Source of the DNA: Chryseolinea soli
GTDB lineage: Bacteria > Bacteroidota > Bacteroidia > Cytophagales > Cyclobacteriaceae
Direction of reading: 5' to 3'
Length of the DNA: 64,000 bases
NCBI RefSeq assembly: GCF_003589925.1
Contig: NZ_CP032382.1
Coordinates: forward strand, 6,448,001 to 6,512,000
Part shown: in pieces, positions 27,139 through 34,498 of the stretch
Numbering within the stretch: position 1 is the stretch's first letter
Layout of the letters: each line of letters opens with the position of its first letter
Notes under the pieces: model-generated
Seen by the model: only the letters and a program-made list of their open reading frames with translations
The model's database searches: none
What the model was told of the DNA's origin: nothing
Program-made: the position numbers and the translations under genes

Positions 27139-30100
27139 ATGAAACCAACTACCTTCATACGCATCACCCTGTTCCTGTCCCTGCTCATCCCCCATCTGCT
27201 TTGGGCCCAGGACCAGCGTTTGATGAAAACAAAAGTAGCGGATGTACTGGCCCTGCTGCCCGCTGCCGACAATCCCCAGGCCCTTCGCCTGTACAAGGAA
27301 ATCATAGGCTTTGGCGATGATGGCATCACCGCCCTCACCGAAGGGGTTCAACCCAACGGCAATGCCGCGGGCATCCCTTATCGCTATGGTGTATCCCTCC
27401 TCACCCACTATGCCACCTCCAAAGAGGACAAGGCACAAATTGAACGGGCCTACCTGGCCGCGCTGGGAAAGACAAGCGACGTGGAAGTGAAGGCTTACTT
27501 CATCGACAACCTGAAACTGGTCGGCTCCAATGCCGCCGTGTCCGTGCTGACGCCCTACATCTCCGACAAAGATCTCTTCAATCAAGCAGTTTCTGCCTTG
27601 GCCTCCATCGACACGGACGATGCGCGCAAGGCCATCGCCAACGCACTGACCGGTCAGCCGGCAGCGACACAGATCAAATTGATCAAATCGCTGGGTACGT
27701 TTAAGTATAAGCCCGCTTTGCAATCCATCACTACACTTGCCGCCGGCAACGATCCGCTGGTGAGGAAGCAAGCGTTGTGGGCACTGGCCTTGCTGGCCGA
27801 TGCTACTTCGTCAAACCTCCTGCTGGCAGAAGCTAAAAAAGTCGGCTTCAAATATGAGCCCACGGAAGCCACGGTCGCGTTGGTAGAATACCTGCACCAA
27901 GTTACCGTGAATGGGAACAACGCCTTGGCAAAAGAGATCAGCAATGCCCTGCTGGAAAACACCCCGGCACCGGATCAACAACATTTCAGACTTGCCGCAT
28001 TAAAAGGCCTCACACTGACCGATCCCGATGGTTCCGTAAAACTTCTCATCAAAGACCGCAGCTTGTTTGATGCTGAATATCAAAAAGAGGTCTTGAAAGT
28101 CGCCGTCCTTTCGGCCAACCGGCCCGATGCGCTGAAGAGCTGGACAAAGGAATATAAAAAAGCAACGGGTGCGGCACAGGCCGACATCCTGGCGATGTTG
28201 TCGAAGGCAAACCGGAACGCCGGCTTTATCGAGAGCACACTCTTGCCCGCGCTTGCTTCTAAAGAACCGCAAACCCGCATGACGGCCGCTGCCGAAATTG
28301 CCGTGAGCAAAGACAAAAAATATGTCCCCGCCTTGTTAGACTATCTGCTCCGCTCAACGGATGATGCCGAGCTCGCCGCCGCAAAAGCAGCCGTGCTTCA
28401 GTTGGCCGACAAAGAGAGCGGTGCACTGATCGCCCAAAAAATAGAAACCGCCCAGCCAAAGAACAAAGTTGCGCTCATTCAAGCGTTGGGAGCACGACGG
28501 GCCACCAACCAATTTGATGTGGTCGCCAAGCTCACCGCTTCCAATGATGCCGCCGTGAAAAGCGCTGCGTTCGAGGCATTACCCGCCGTTTCTGCCGGCA
28601 GCAACACACCGGCCTTGCTCACGATGCTTGCAGCCACTGAAAACGAGAAAGAGATAAAGGCCATACAGTCCGCGCTGAGTTCCGGCCTGGATAAAAACTC
28701 CATTGCGTTGCTGGACGCCGCCTACGCAAAAGAAAAAACCAAGCTGCTTCCCGTTCTTCCCTATGTAAAAGACAGCGGAGCGTTGGAAAAAGTCGCTGCT
28801 TCATTCTATAAAGGTGAAGGAAAAGAAAAGGAAGTTGCCTTTGAAGCACTCGCGAACTGGCAGAACAACGATGCTGCCAGAACATTGCTCAGCATCCGGA
28901 AAGATGAAAGTTTAAAGAAATATCATGCCGCCGCATTCGACGCTTTCATCTCTCAAGTGGCTGCCTCTTCCTGGCCCGACGATGAGAAGCTGCTCCTGCT
29001 GCGCGAGATCATGCCCCTGGCCGCCAATAAAGACGAGCAAACCTCCGTCATCGAAGCCGCTGGACGTGTGAGAACATTTTTGTCGCTCATGTTCGTGGCC
29101 CAATACATCGACGATGCCAACCTCAGCAGCGCCGCCAGCCGCTCGGCCATGCAGATCGCCTTGCCCACTTCCGACGCCAAGCCTGGTCTCACGGGTGTTG
29201 AAGTGCGCAACACACTGCAACACATGCTGGACAAACTCACAGGTGCCGACAGTCAATACGAACGCATCGATATCCGCACCTATCTCGAAAAGATGCCTTA
29301 CACAAAAGGATACGAGTCGATCTTCAACGGCAAGGATCTCTCCGGCTGGCAAGGCCTGGTAGAGAACCCGATCGCACGCGCGAAGATGACCAAAGAAGTG
29401 CTGGCCAAAAAACAGCTGGAAGCCAACGCCAAAGTAAAGAACAACTGGAGTGTGAAAGACGGCTGCATCTATTTCCAAGGCGACGGCGCCAACCTTTGCA
29501 CGGCACGTCCCTATGGCGATTTTGAAATGCTCGTCGACTGGAAGATCTCCAAAAACGGCGACAGCGGAATCTACCTTCGCGGCTCCCCGCAAATCCAGAT
29601 CTGGGACCTGGCCCGCATCGACGTGGGCGCACAGGTAGGTTCCGGTGGCTTGTATAACAATCAAAAGGAAAGAAGCACCCCGCTCGTCGTGGCCGACAAC
29701 CCGATCGGTGAATGGAACACCTTCCACATCAAAATGATCGGCGACCGTGTCACGGTACACCTGAACGGCGTGCTGGTAGTCGACAATGTGGTCATGGAGA
29801 ATTACTGGGATCGCACTCTTCCCATCTTCCCCGAAGAAGCCATCGAACTACAGGCCCACGGCACCGAATTGGCCTTCCGCAACCTGTACGTGAAAGAACT
29901 GAACACCAAACCGTATCAACTCACGCAGGAAGAAAAAACACAAGGCTTTGATGTCCTCTTCAACGGCAAGGACCTTGACGGATGGGTAGGCAACAAAACA
30001 GACTATGTCGTGGAAGACAACACGATCGCCATCTATCCTACAAACGAAAGCCACGGCAACCTCAACACGGAAAAAGAATACAGCGATTTCATCTTCCGCT

Positions 30101-30522
30101 TTGAATTTCAGCTCACCCCCGGCGCCAACAACGGACTGGGTATACACGCGCCCCTGGAAGGCGACATAGCCTATGTTGGAAAAGAGATCCAGATCCTGGA
30201 CAACACCGCGCCGGTATACTCCAAACTGGAAGTATACCAATATCACGGCTCCGTCTACGGTATCATACCGGCAAAACGCGAGTTCTTGAAGCCCCTGGGC
30301 GAATGGAACCAGGAAGAAGTGCAGGTGAAAGGCGACTACATCAAAGTGACCCTCAACGGCACGGTGATCGTGGAAGGCGACATGAAGAAAGCTTCCAAGA
30401 ACGGAACCCTCGATCACAAAGATCACCCGGGCTTGAACCGTCACAACGGTCACATCGCCTTTTTAGGGCACGGCACCGTAGTGAAATTCAAGAACATCCG
30501 CATCAAAGACCTGTCTAAATAA
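27139..30522 (+). CDS. HEAT-repeat protein with two DUF1080 (3-keto-disaccharide hydrolase) domains
   Basis: This 1127-aa secreted protein has a signal peptide (ITLFLSLLIPHLLWAQ). Residues about 30-690 are alpha-helical HEAT-like repeats (for example NDPLVRKQALWALALLADA). Two DUF1080 jelly-roll domains follow, the first starting ESIFNGKDLSGWQG at about 723 and the second DVLFNGKDLDGWVG at about 936. DUF1080 proteins include 3-keto-glycoside hydrolases, and the neighbouring Tat oxidoreductase fits a 3-keto-sugar route. The fusion of a long HEAT solenoid to a tandem pair of domains probably provides a scaffold. It is 13 nt from the next gene. Confidence 0.85.
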   Translation: MKPTTFIRITLFLSLLIPHLLWAQDQRLMKTKVADVLALLPAADNPQALRLYKEIIGFGDDGITALTEGVQPNGNAAGIPYRYGVSLLTHYATSKEDKAQIERAYLAALGKTSDVEVKAYFIDNLKLVGSNAAVSVLTPYISDKDLFNQAVSALASIDTDDARKAIANALTGQPAATQIKLIKSLGTFKYKPALQSITTLAAGNDPLVRKQALWALALLADATSSNLLLAEAKKVGFKYEPTEATVALVEYLHQVTVNGNNALAKEISNALLENTPAPDQQHFRLAALKGLTLTDPDGSVKLLIKDRSLFDAEYQKEVLKVAVLSANRPDALKSWTKEYKKATGAAQADILAMLSKANRNAGFIESTLLPALASKEPQTRMTAAAEIAVSKDKKYVPALLDYLLRSTDDAELAAAKAAVLQLADKESGALIAQKIETAQPKNKVALIQALGARRATNQFDVVAKLTASNDAAVKSAAFEALPAVSAGSNTPALLTMLAATENEKEIKAIQSALSSGLDKNSIALLDAAYAKEKTKLLPVLPYVKDSGALEKVAASFYKGEGKEKEVAFEALANWQNNDAARTLLSIRKDESLKKYHAAAFDAFISQVAASSWPDDEKLLLLREIMPLAANKDEQTSVIEAAGRVRTFLSLMFVAQYIDDANLSSAASRSAMQIALPTSDAKPGLTGVEVRNTLQHMLDKLTGADSQYERIDIRTYLEKMPYTKGYESIFNGKDLSGWQGLVENPIARAKMTKEVLAKKQLEANAKVKNNWSVKDGCIYFQGDGANLCTARPYGDFEMLVDWKISKNGDSGIYLRGSPQIQIWDLARIDVGAQVGSGGLYNNQKERSTPLVVADNPIGEWNTFHIKMIGDRVTVHLNGVLVVDNVVMENYWDRTLPIFPEEAIELQAHGTELAFRNLYVKELNTKPYQLTQEEKTQGFDVLFNGKDLDGWVGNKTDYVVEDNTIAIYPTNESHGNLNTEKEYSDFIFRFEFQLTPGANNGLGIHAPLEGDIAYVGKEIQILDNTAPVYSKLEVYQYHGSVYGIIPAKREFLKPLGEWNQEEVQVKGDYIKVTLNGTVIVEGDMKKASKNGTLDHKDHPGLNRHNGHIAFLGHGTVVKFKNIRIKDLSK

Positions 30523-30535
30523 ACCGATACCCAGC

Positions 30536-31645
30536 ATGGCTTCCATCACCCCAACCCAACGCCTTTATTCCCTCGATGCCCTCCGGGGCTTCGACATGTT
30601 CTGGATCATGGGCGGCGAAGAAATTTTTCACGCCCTCTCCAAGATCACCGGCTCACCGGCGATGGAAGCCATTGCTCACCAATTCACCCACCCCGATTGG
30701 CACGGGTTCAGGATCTATGACCTCATCTTCCCACTCTTCCTCTTCCTGGCCGGCGTAGCCACCCCCTACTCCATGGCCAAGGAACTGGAGAAGGGCAAGA
30801 CCCGCCAGCAACTGCTGCTCAAGGTCATCAAACGCGGACTGATCCTCGTCGTGCTCGGCGTTATTCACAACAACGGACTGGAGCTTAAACCCATTGCCGA
30901 GATCCGCTTCGGAAGCGTGCTGGGTCGCATCGGCCTCGCCTACATGTTTGCCAACATCATCTTCCTCTACACCAAACAACGCGGACAGATCATCTGGTTT
31001 TGGTCGCTGCTCGTAGGCTACTGGTTGTTGCTGCTCTTCAATTCAGCCCCGGGCTTTGCCGCAGGCGATCTCACCATGGAAGGCAACTTCGCCTCCTACC
31101 TCGACCGCCTCATCATGCCCGGCAGACTCTACAAAGGCATCCACGATCCCGAGGGATTGGTCTCTACTATCCCTGCGATCAGTACGGCGTTACTGGGAAT
31201 CTATGCCGGCAATCTTTTGAAGTATGGAGCCCAGACAGCAACGCGAAAGGCGCTGCAGCTGTTGATCATGGGAGTTGCTTCGCTTCTTCTTGCACAGATC
31301 TGGAACCTGGTGTTCCCCATCAACAAAAACCTGTGGTCCAGTTCGTTCGTGTTGCACGTCGGTGGATTAAGCTTGATGCTGTTGTCGCTCTTCTATTACA
31401 TCATCGACATCAAAGGCATAAAAAAATGGGCCTTCTTCTTCAGCATCATCGGCATGAACTCCATTCTTATCTACATGTCGGGAGATTTTATTAACTGGGA
31501 TTACACCACCCGATCGATCTTTGGATGGCTGCTGCAACTCGCGGGCGACCCTTGGAATCTGCTGGTGTATGCGATTTGTTATCTCGTGGCGGAGTGGGTG
31601 TTTTTGTATTTCTTGTATCGGAAGAATGTGTTTCTGAGGGTATAG
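30536..31645 (+). CDS. NagX-like membrane protein (DUF5009/heparan-alpha-glucosaminide acetyltransferase-like)
   Basis: This 369-aa polytopic membrane protein begins with the family motif RLYSLDALRGFDMFWIMGGEE, followed by HPDWHGFRIYDLIFPLFLFLAGVA. Around eight to nine hydrophobic segments follow. The family includes bacterial NagX and the lysosomal HGSNAT transmembrane acetyltransferase. In Bacteroidota these genes often accompany sugar-degradation clusters. It is the last gene of the operon, after the DUF1080 protein, so acyl transfer to, or transport of, a sugar is a reasonable but unproven role. Confidence 0.85.
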   Translation: MASITPTQRLYSLDALRGFDMFWIMGGEEIFHALSKITGSPAMEAIAHQFTHPDWHGFRIYDLIFPLFLFLAGVATPYSMAKELEKGKTRQQLLLKVIKRGLILVVLGVIHNNGLELKPIAEIRFGSVLGRIGLAYMFANIIFLYTKQRGQIIWFWSLLVGYWLLLLFNSAPGFAAGDLTMEGNFASYLDRLIMPGRLYKGIHDPEGLVSTIPAISTALLGIYAGNLLKYGAQTATRKALQLLIMGVASLLLAQIWNLVFPINKNLWSSSFVLHVGGLSLMLLSLFYYIIDIKGIKKWAFFFSIIGMNSILIYMSGDFINWDYTTRSIFGWLLQLAGDPWNLLVYAICYLVAEWVFLYFLYRKNVFLRV

Positions 31646-31729
31646 GTATACGGCAACAGGTGAGCGGCCGTTTTGGACCAATGCATTACGCACAAATTGC
31701 CCCGTTTTTCAGAGGAGAAAAACAACACC

Positions 31730-33655
31730 TTATATGTTGATCGCTCCATACAGTTTATTATATAAAAACTCCCTTGGGTTTACCCTCGCCATAAGGTCAA
31801 ATTCCTTGTTGGTTAAACTGTCAGCGAGATCTGCCATTAACGTTCTTTCGGATTTATACTTTTGTACCATATAGTAATCCGTCCCAAACAATACTCTCGT
31901 CTTTAATCTAGGGTTCAGCAATGTTTGTTTAAGTAAGGGGCGAATGTCCGGGTTGTGTAAAATATAGCTCACATCAGCATAGATATTCGGGAATTGTAGC
32001 ATCAGGCTGCAAATAACAGAATACCAGTCGCCATATCTCCAGATTTGTGCAAGTCTTCCCGGCCTTGTTTCTCCTTCCTTGTTGCTTAAAAATGACATCC
32101 CCATGTTAGGGTTCCTAAGCAGTTCAGAGGCAAAATTATCGTTATCCTTTCTAATAAAACGAATCCATTCATCATCACCTCCAAAATGACCGAAACATAA
32201 CTTTAAATGGTTGAGATCATGCTTCAGAGGGGTTTTTGAGTTGGTATAACCAAATATTTCACGAATGCGGGGATCTCTTGAATTACTTACCAGTTGACGT
32301 AACAATAACTCCTCAAGCAAGCACAAGTAATTTAGCGGATGCGTAAAATTGCTTGTAAATTCCCTGTTGCTTATTTCTTGCATTAATAAGGGCTTATAAT
32401 AATCTCCACGTACCTGTTCTACAAATACCGGATGCCGATCCCATTCCAATCTTTTAGTCCCCCTGTAGTATAGTACCCCTTTGCTGCAATCTGTCATTAT
32501 GGGTATTGCATTATCAGCGGCATATTTCCAGAGCGGAAGTAATCTTTCATCAAACGGATAATAACCAAGTGCGGGGGATATCTTAAATCCGCTAAATCGG
32601 AACTCCTCAATATACTTTCGGATAAAACAGTCTCGAAGAACCAAAGCACCATCTATTACATCATAGTCAAACTGGTCCGGTTCCGCGGCTATTCTTCTTG
32701 GATCGGCAAAGACGAAAGGATAGATTGCATCGCGGAACCTTTCCTTAATCGCAGCCAATTCATCCATTTGCCGGTGATAACTAGCATGGTGTTTTAAGCC
32801 GCCCGCCCCCATGTATGCCATATCCATCGGGAGTACCACAAATCCTGTGCCTTCAGGGTATTGGTGTTGCAGGAGACGAAACAGAGTTTCTTGTTTGATA
32901 TAGGAAAAGCGTCCTAGATAGAGATATCGTTGTATTAGCTCTTTGACTTCCCTTTCTGGCAAGATGGCCAACAGTGACCATAGCTTTTCTAGAACGGCAA
33001 CTGCCATGTTTCTGATTGATTTGAAGAGGAGCAAAAGAATAATGATTGCTAAAATTTTCCCGGGGCCAGTTTGCGGAATAACTATAAGATGGTGTTCCCA
33101 AGACCATTTCCGCAGCTGTTCAAACTCCGGTGTCGAGGGTAACAGAACAAAAAAAATCTGGATAGCAATTAATAGCCCTATATACGGGCCCAATCCAGAA
33201 CGTTCGATGGGCCGGCGGATTCGGTATATTATTTCGCTTGCCTTCCTATACCACCTTTGATAGTGCCAGCGATATGGATATGCGTAATAAGTCCGAAAAA
33301 TCATTGTCGAAAGAGAAAACGGAAATAAAAAATACAATGGAAATGGCAATAATGACTTGGCTAAAAAAGGCGGGACATGATCAGCCGTATAGATTTGTGT
33401 GTGACAATTGATGATCGGCTTTATTAAATAGGTTAAGTCTGTTACCGACAAATCGTATATATCAGCCAAGGTATCGAGCATCTTGGAAGTATACCGGTCG
33501 AGATCAACGGCATGCACGATCCTTGGAATATTAATTTCAATGGTAGGGTTAAACCCTAAAAAGTCGGGTGAATTGAATTGAACAGCGCCGGATTCCGTTG
33601 TACTTTCAATCCATCCTTTCTTCCTAAGAAATTTTACGATGTCCTCAACAGTCAT
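31730..33655 (-). CDS. Amidohydrolase-fold protein with inserted membrane segments and altered metal site
   Basis: This 641-aa protein begins with a small domain of about 75 residues (MTVEDIVKFLRKKGWIE). The amidohydrolase barrel starts at about residue 105 with INCHTQIYTADHVPP. It is then interrupted by about 130 residues holding two to three hydrophobic stretches (IGLLIAIQIFFVLL, GKILAIIILLLLF), and resumes with GFVVLPMDMAYMG, FKISPALGYYPFD, IPIMTDCSKG, LCFGHFGG and RVLFGTDYYMV. Compared with usual amidohydrolases, the second His of HxH is Gln and the strand-5 His is Asp, while the later His and Asp are kept. Its start overlaps the DUF4365 stop (TAATG). Catalysis is therefore doubtful, or uses a changed metal centre. 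Confidence 0.7.
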   Translation of the reverse strand: MTVEDIVKFLRKKGWIESTTESGAVQFNSPDFLGFNPTIEINIPRIVHAVDLDRYTSKMLDTLADIYDLSVTDLTYLIKPIINCHTQIYTADHVPPFLAKSLLPFPLYFLFPFSLSTMIFRTYYAYPYRWHYQRWYRKASEIIYRIRRPIERSGLGPYIGLLIAIQIFFVLLPSTPEFEQLRKWSWEHHLIVIPQTGPGKILAIIILLLLFKSIRNMAVAVLEKLWSLLAILPEREVKELIQRYLYLGRFSYIKQETLFRLLQHQYPEGTGFVVLPMDMAYMGAGGLKHHASYHRQMDELAAIKERFRDAIYPFVFADPRRIAAEPDQFDYDVIDGALVLRDCFIRKYIEEFRFSGFKISPALGYYPFDERLLPLWKYAADNAIPIMTDCSKGVLYYRGTKRLEWDRHPVFVEQVRGDYYKPLLMQEISNREFTSNFTHPLNYLCLLEELLLRQLVSNSRDPRIREIFGYTNSKTPLKHDLNHLKLCFGHFGGDDEWIRFIRKDNDNFASELLRNPNMGMSFLSNKEGETRPGRLAQIWRYGDWYSVICSLMLQFPNIYADVSYILHNPDIRPLLKQTLLNPRLKTRVLFGTDYYMVQKYKSERTLMADLADSLTNKEFDLMARVNPREFLYNKLYGAINI

Positions 33656-34176
33656 TATTTAAAGAATTGCTCGTATAATTTGGGCCATGTATCTCTTAAA
33701 AAACGATTTTGTTTGGAGATGGTGATTCTGATGCTACTTCTATTGGACGTCTCTCTTTCTTCTTGCGCAGGTCTGTACCAGTACGCCCTGTGTCTTAACA
33801 TCAAGTTCATTTCATCCACTTCTACCCAATCATGGGTTGCCTGAGGCAAAATGAATACAACGAGAATCAAAGGTGCGGCCCCATGATCTCTGCGCATGAT
33901 CAGATCATTATAGGACTTGGCTTCAAGATCAAATTGAATAGTATCCACGGATTCTATGATTCTTTTTGTAGTGGTGCTTTTTAATTGAATGTCAATATAA
34001 TTTCCCGCTTGTATATATCTTTTTTCTCCGAATGCATTAGTAACAACCAAATCCCTGGAAACACTGTAGTCCACTCCCCCAGTATCAGTTGCTTTGGTCA
34101 GTTTGAACCCTTCAACGGAAGCCAGCGTTCCGATATAGTTATTGGACAGGGCTTCTTTAATTTGTTCTTCTGTCAT
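33655..34176 (-). CDS. DUF4365 protein, PD-(D/E)XK nuclease-like
   Basis: The ATG at 34176 gives 173 aa and starts like other DUF4365 proteins (MTEEQIKEALSNNYIGTLAS). The nuclease-fold pattern is visible: ATDTGGVDYSV supplies the acidic residue and YIDIQLKST the QxK element. The C-terminal part holds LILVVFILPQ and ends RDTWPKLYEQFFK. DUF4365 domains occur in many bacterial conflict genes. The frame stays open to a GTG at 34413, which would add about 79 hydrophobic residues including two possible membrane helices; that longer form is less likely but would fit the membrane-bound partner. The stop codon shares one base with the amidohydrolase start. Confidence 0.65.
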   Translation of the reverse strand: MTEEQIKEALSNNYIGTLASVEGFKLTKATDTGGVDYSVSRDLVVTNAFGEKRYIQAGNYIDIQLKSTTTKRIIESVDTIQFDLEAKSYNDLIMRRDHGAAPLILVVFILPQATHDWVEVDEMNLMLRHRAYWYRPAQEERETSNRSSIRITISKQNRFLRDTWPKLYEQFFK

Positions 34177-34468
34177 CGAGGTAAGAGGAGAAAAGAAAGA
34201 AATGAAGTTAAAGAAAAACTGGCTATAACGAAAAAAGGACAATGCCTGGAGAAAACTTTTTTGAACAGGTATGGTAGCATTTTCCGATACCCAAGCCAAA
34301 ATGGTGAAATAGGCGAAGCTGATCTTTACGGCGTTACTGCCTCCAAAACTAACCGAAATGGGTATTGTAATAACCAAAGCCAATCCTTGTATCGTTGATT
34401 TGAAGCGCTCCACCCCTTCAAAAAAAATCCCACAATCATTTATGGAAAGCCTATACCCACCGCATCCT

Positions 34469-34498
34469 CATGCTACCTGAACCCAAGTAGCATGATGC
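34469..34498 (+). promoter_or_regulatory. Hairpin enclosing the start codon of the SusC-type gene
   Basis: CATGCTAC at 34469-34476 pairs perfectly with GTAGCATG at 34487-34494, which contains the ATG at 34492. A further 4-bp stem (GCAT 34462-34465 with ATGC 34495-34498) extends it across a 3-nt bulge and covers the second ATG. This could restrict ribosome access. No known leader family is recognised. Confidence 0.4.
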
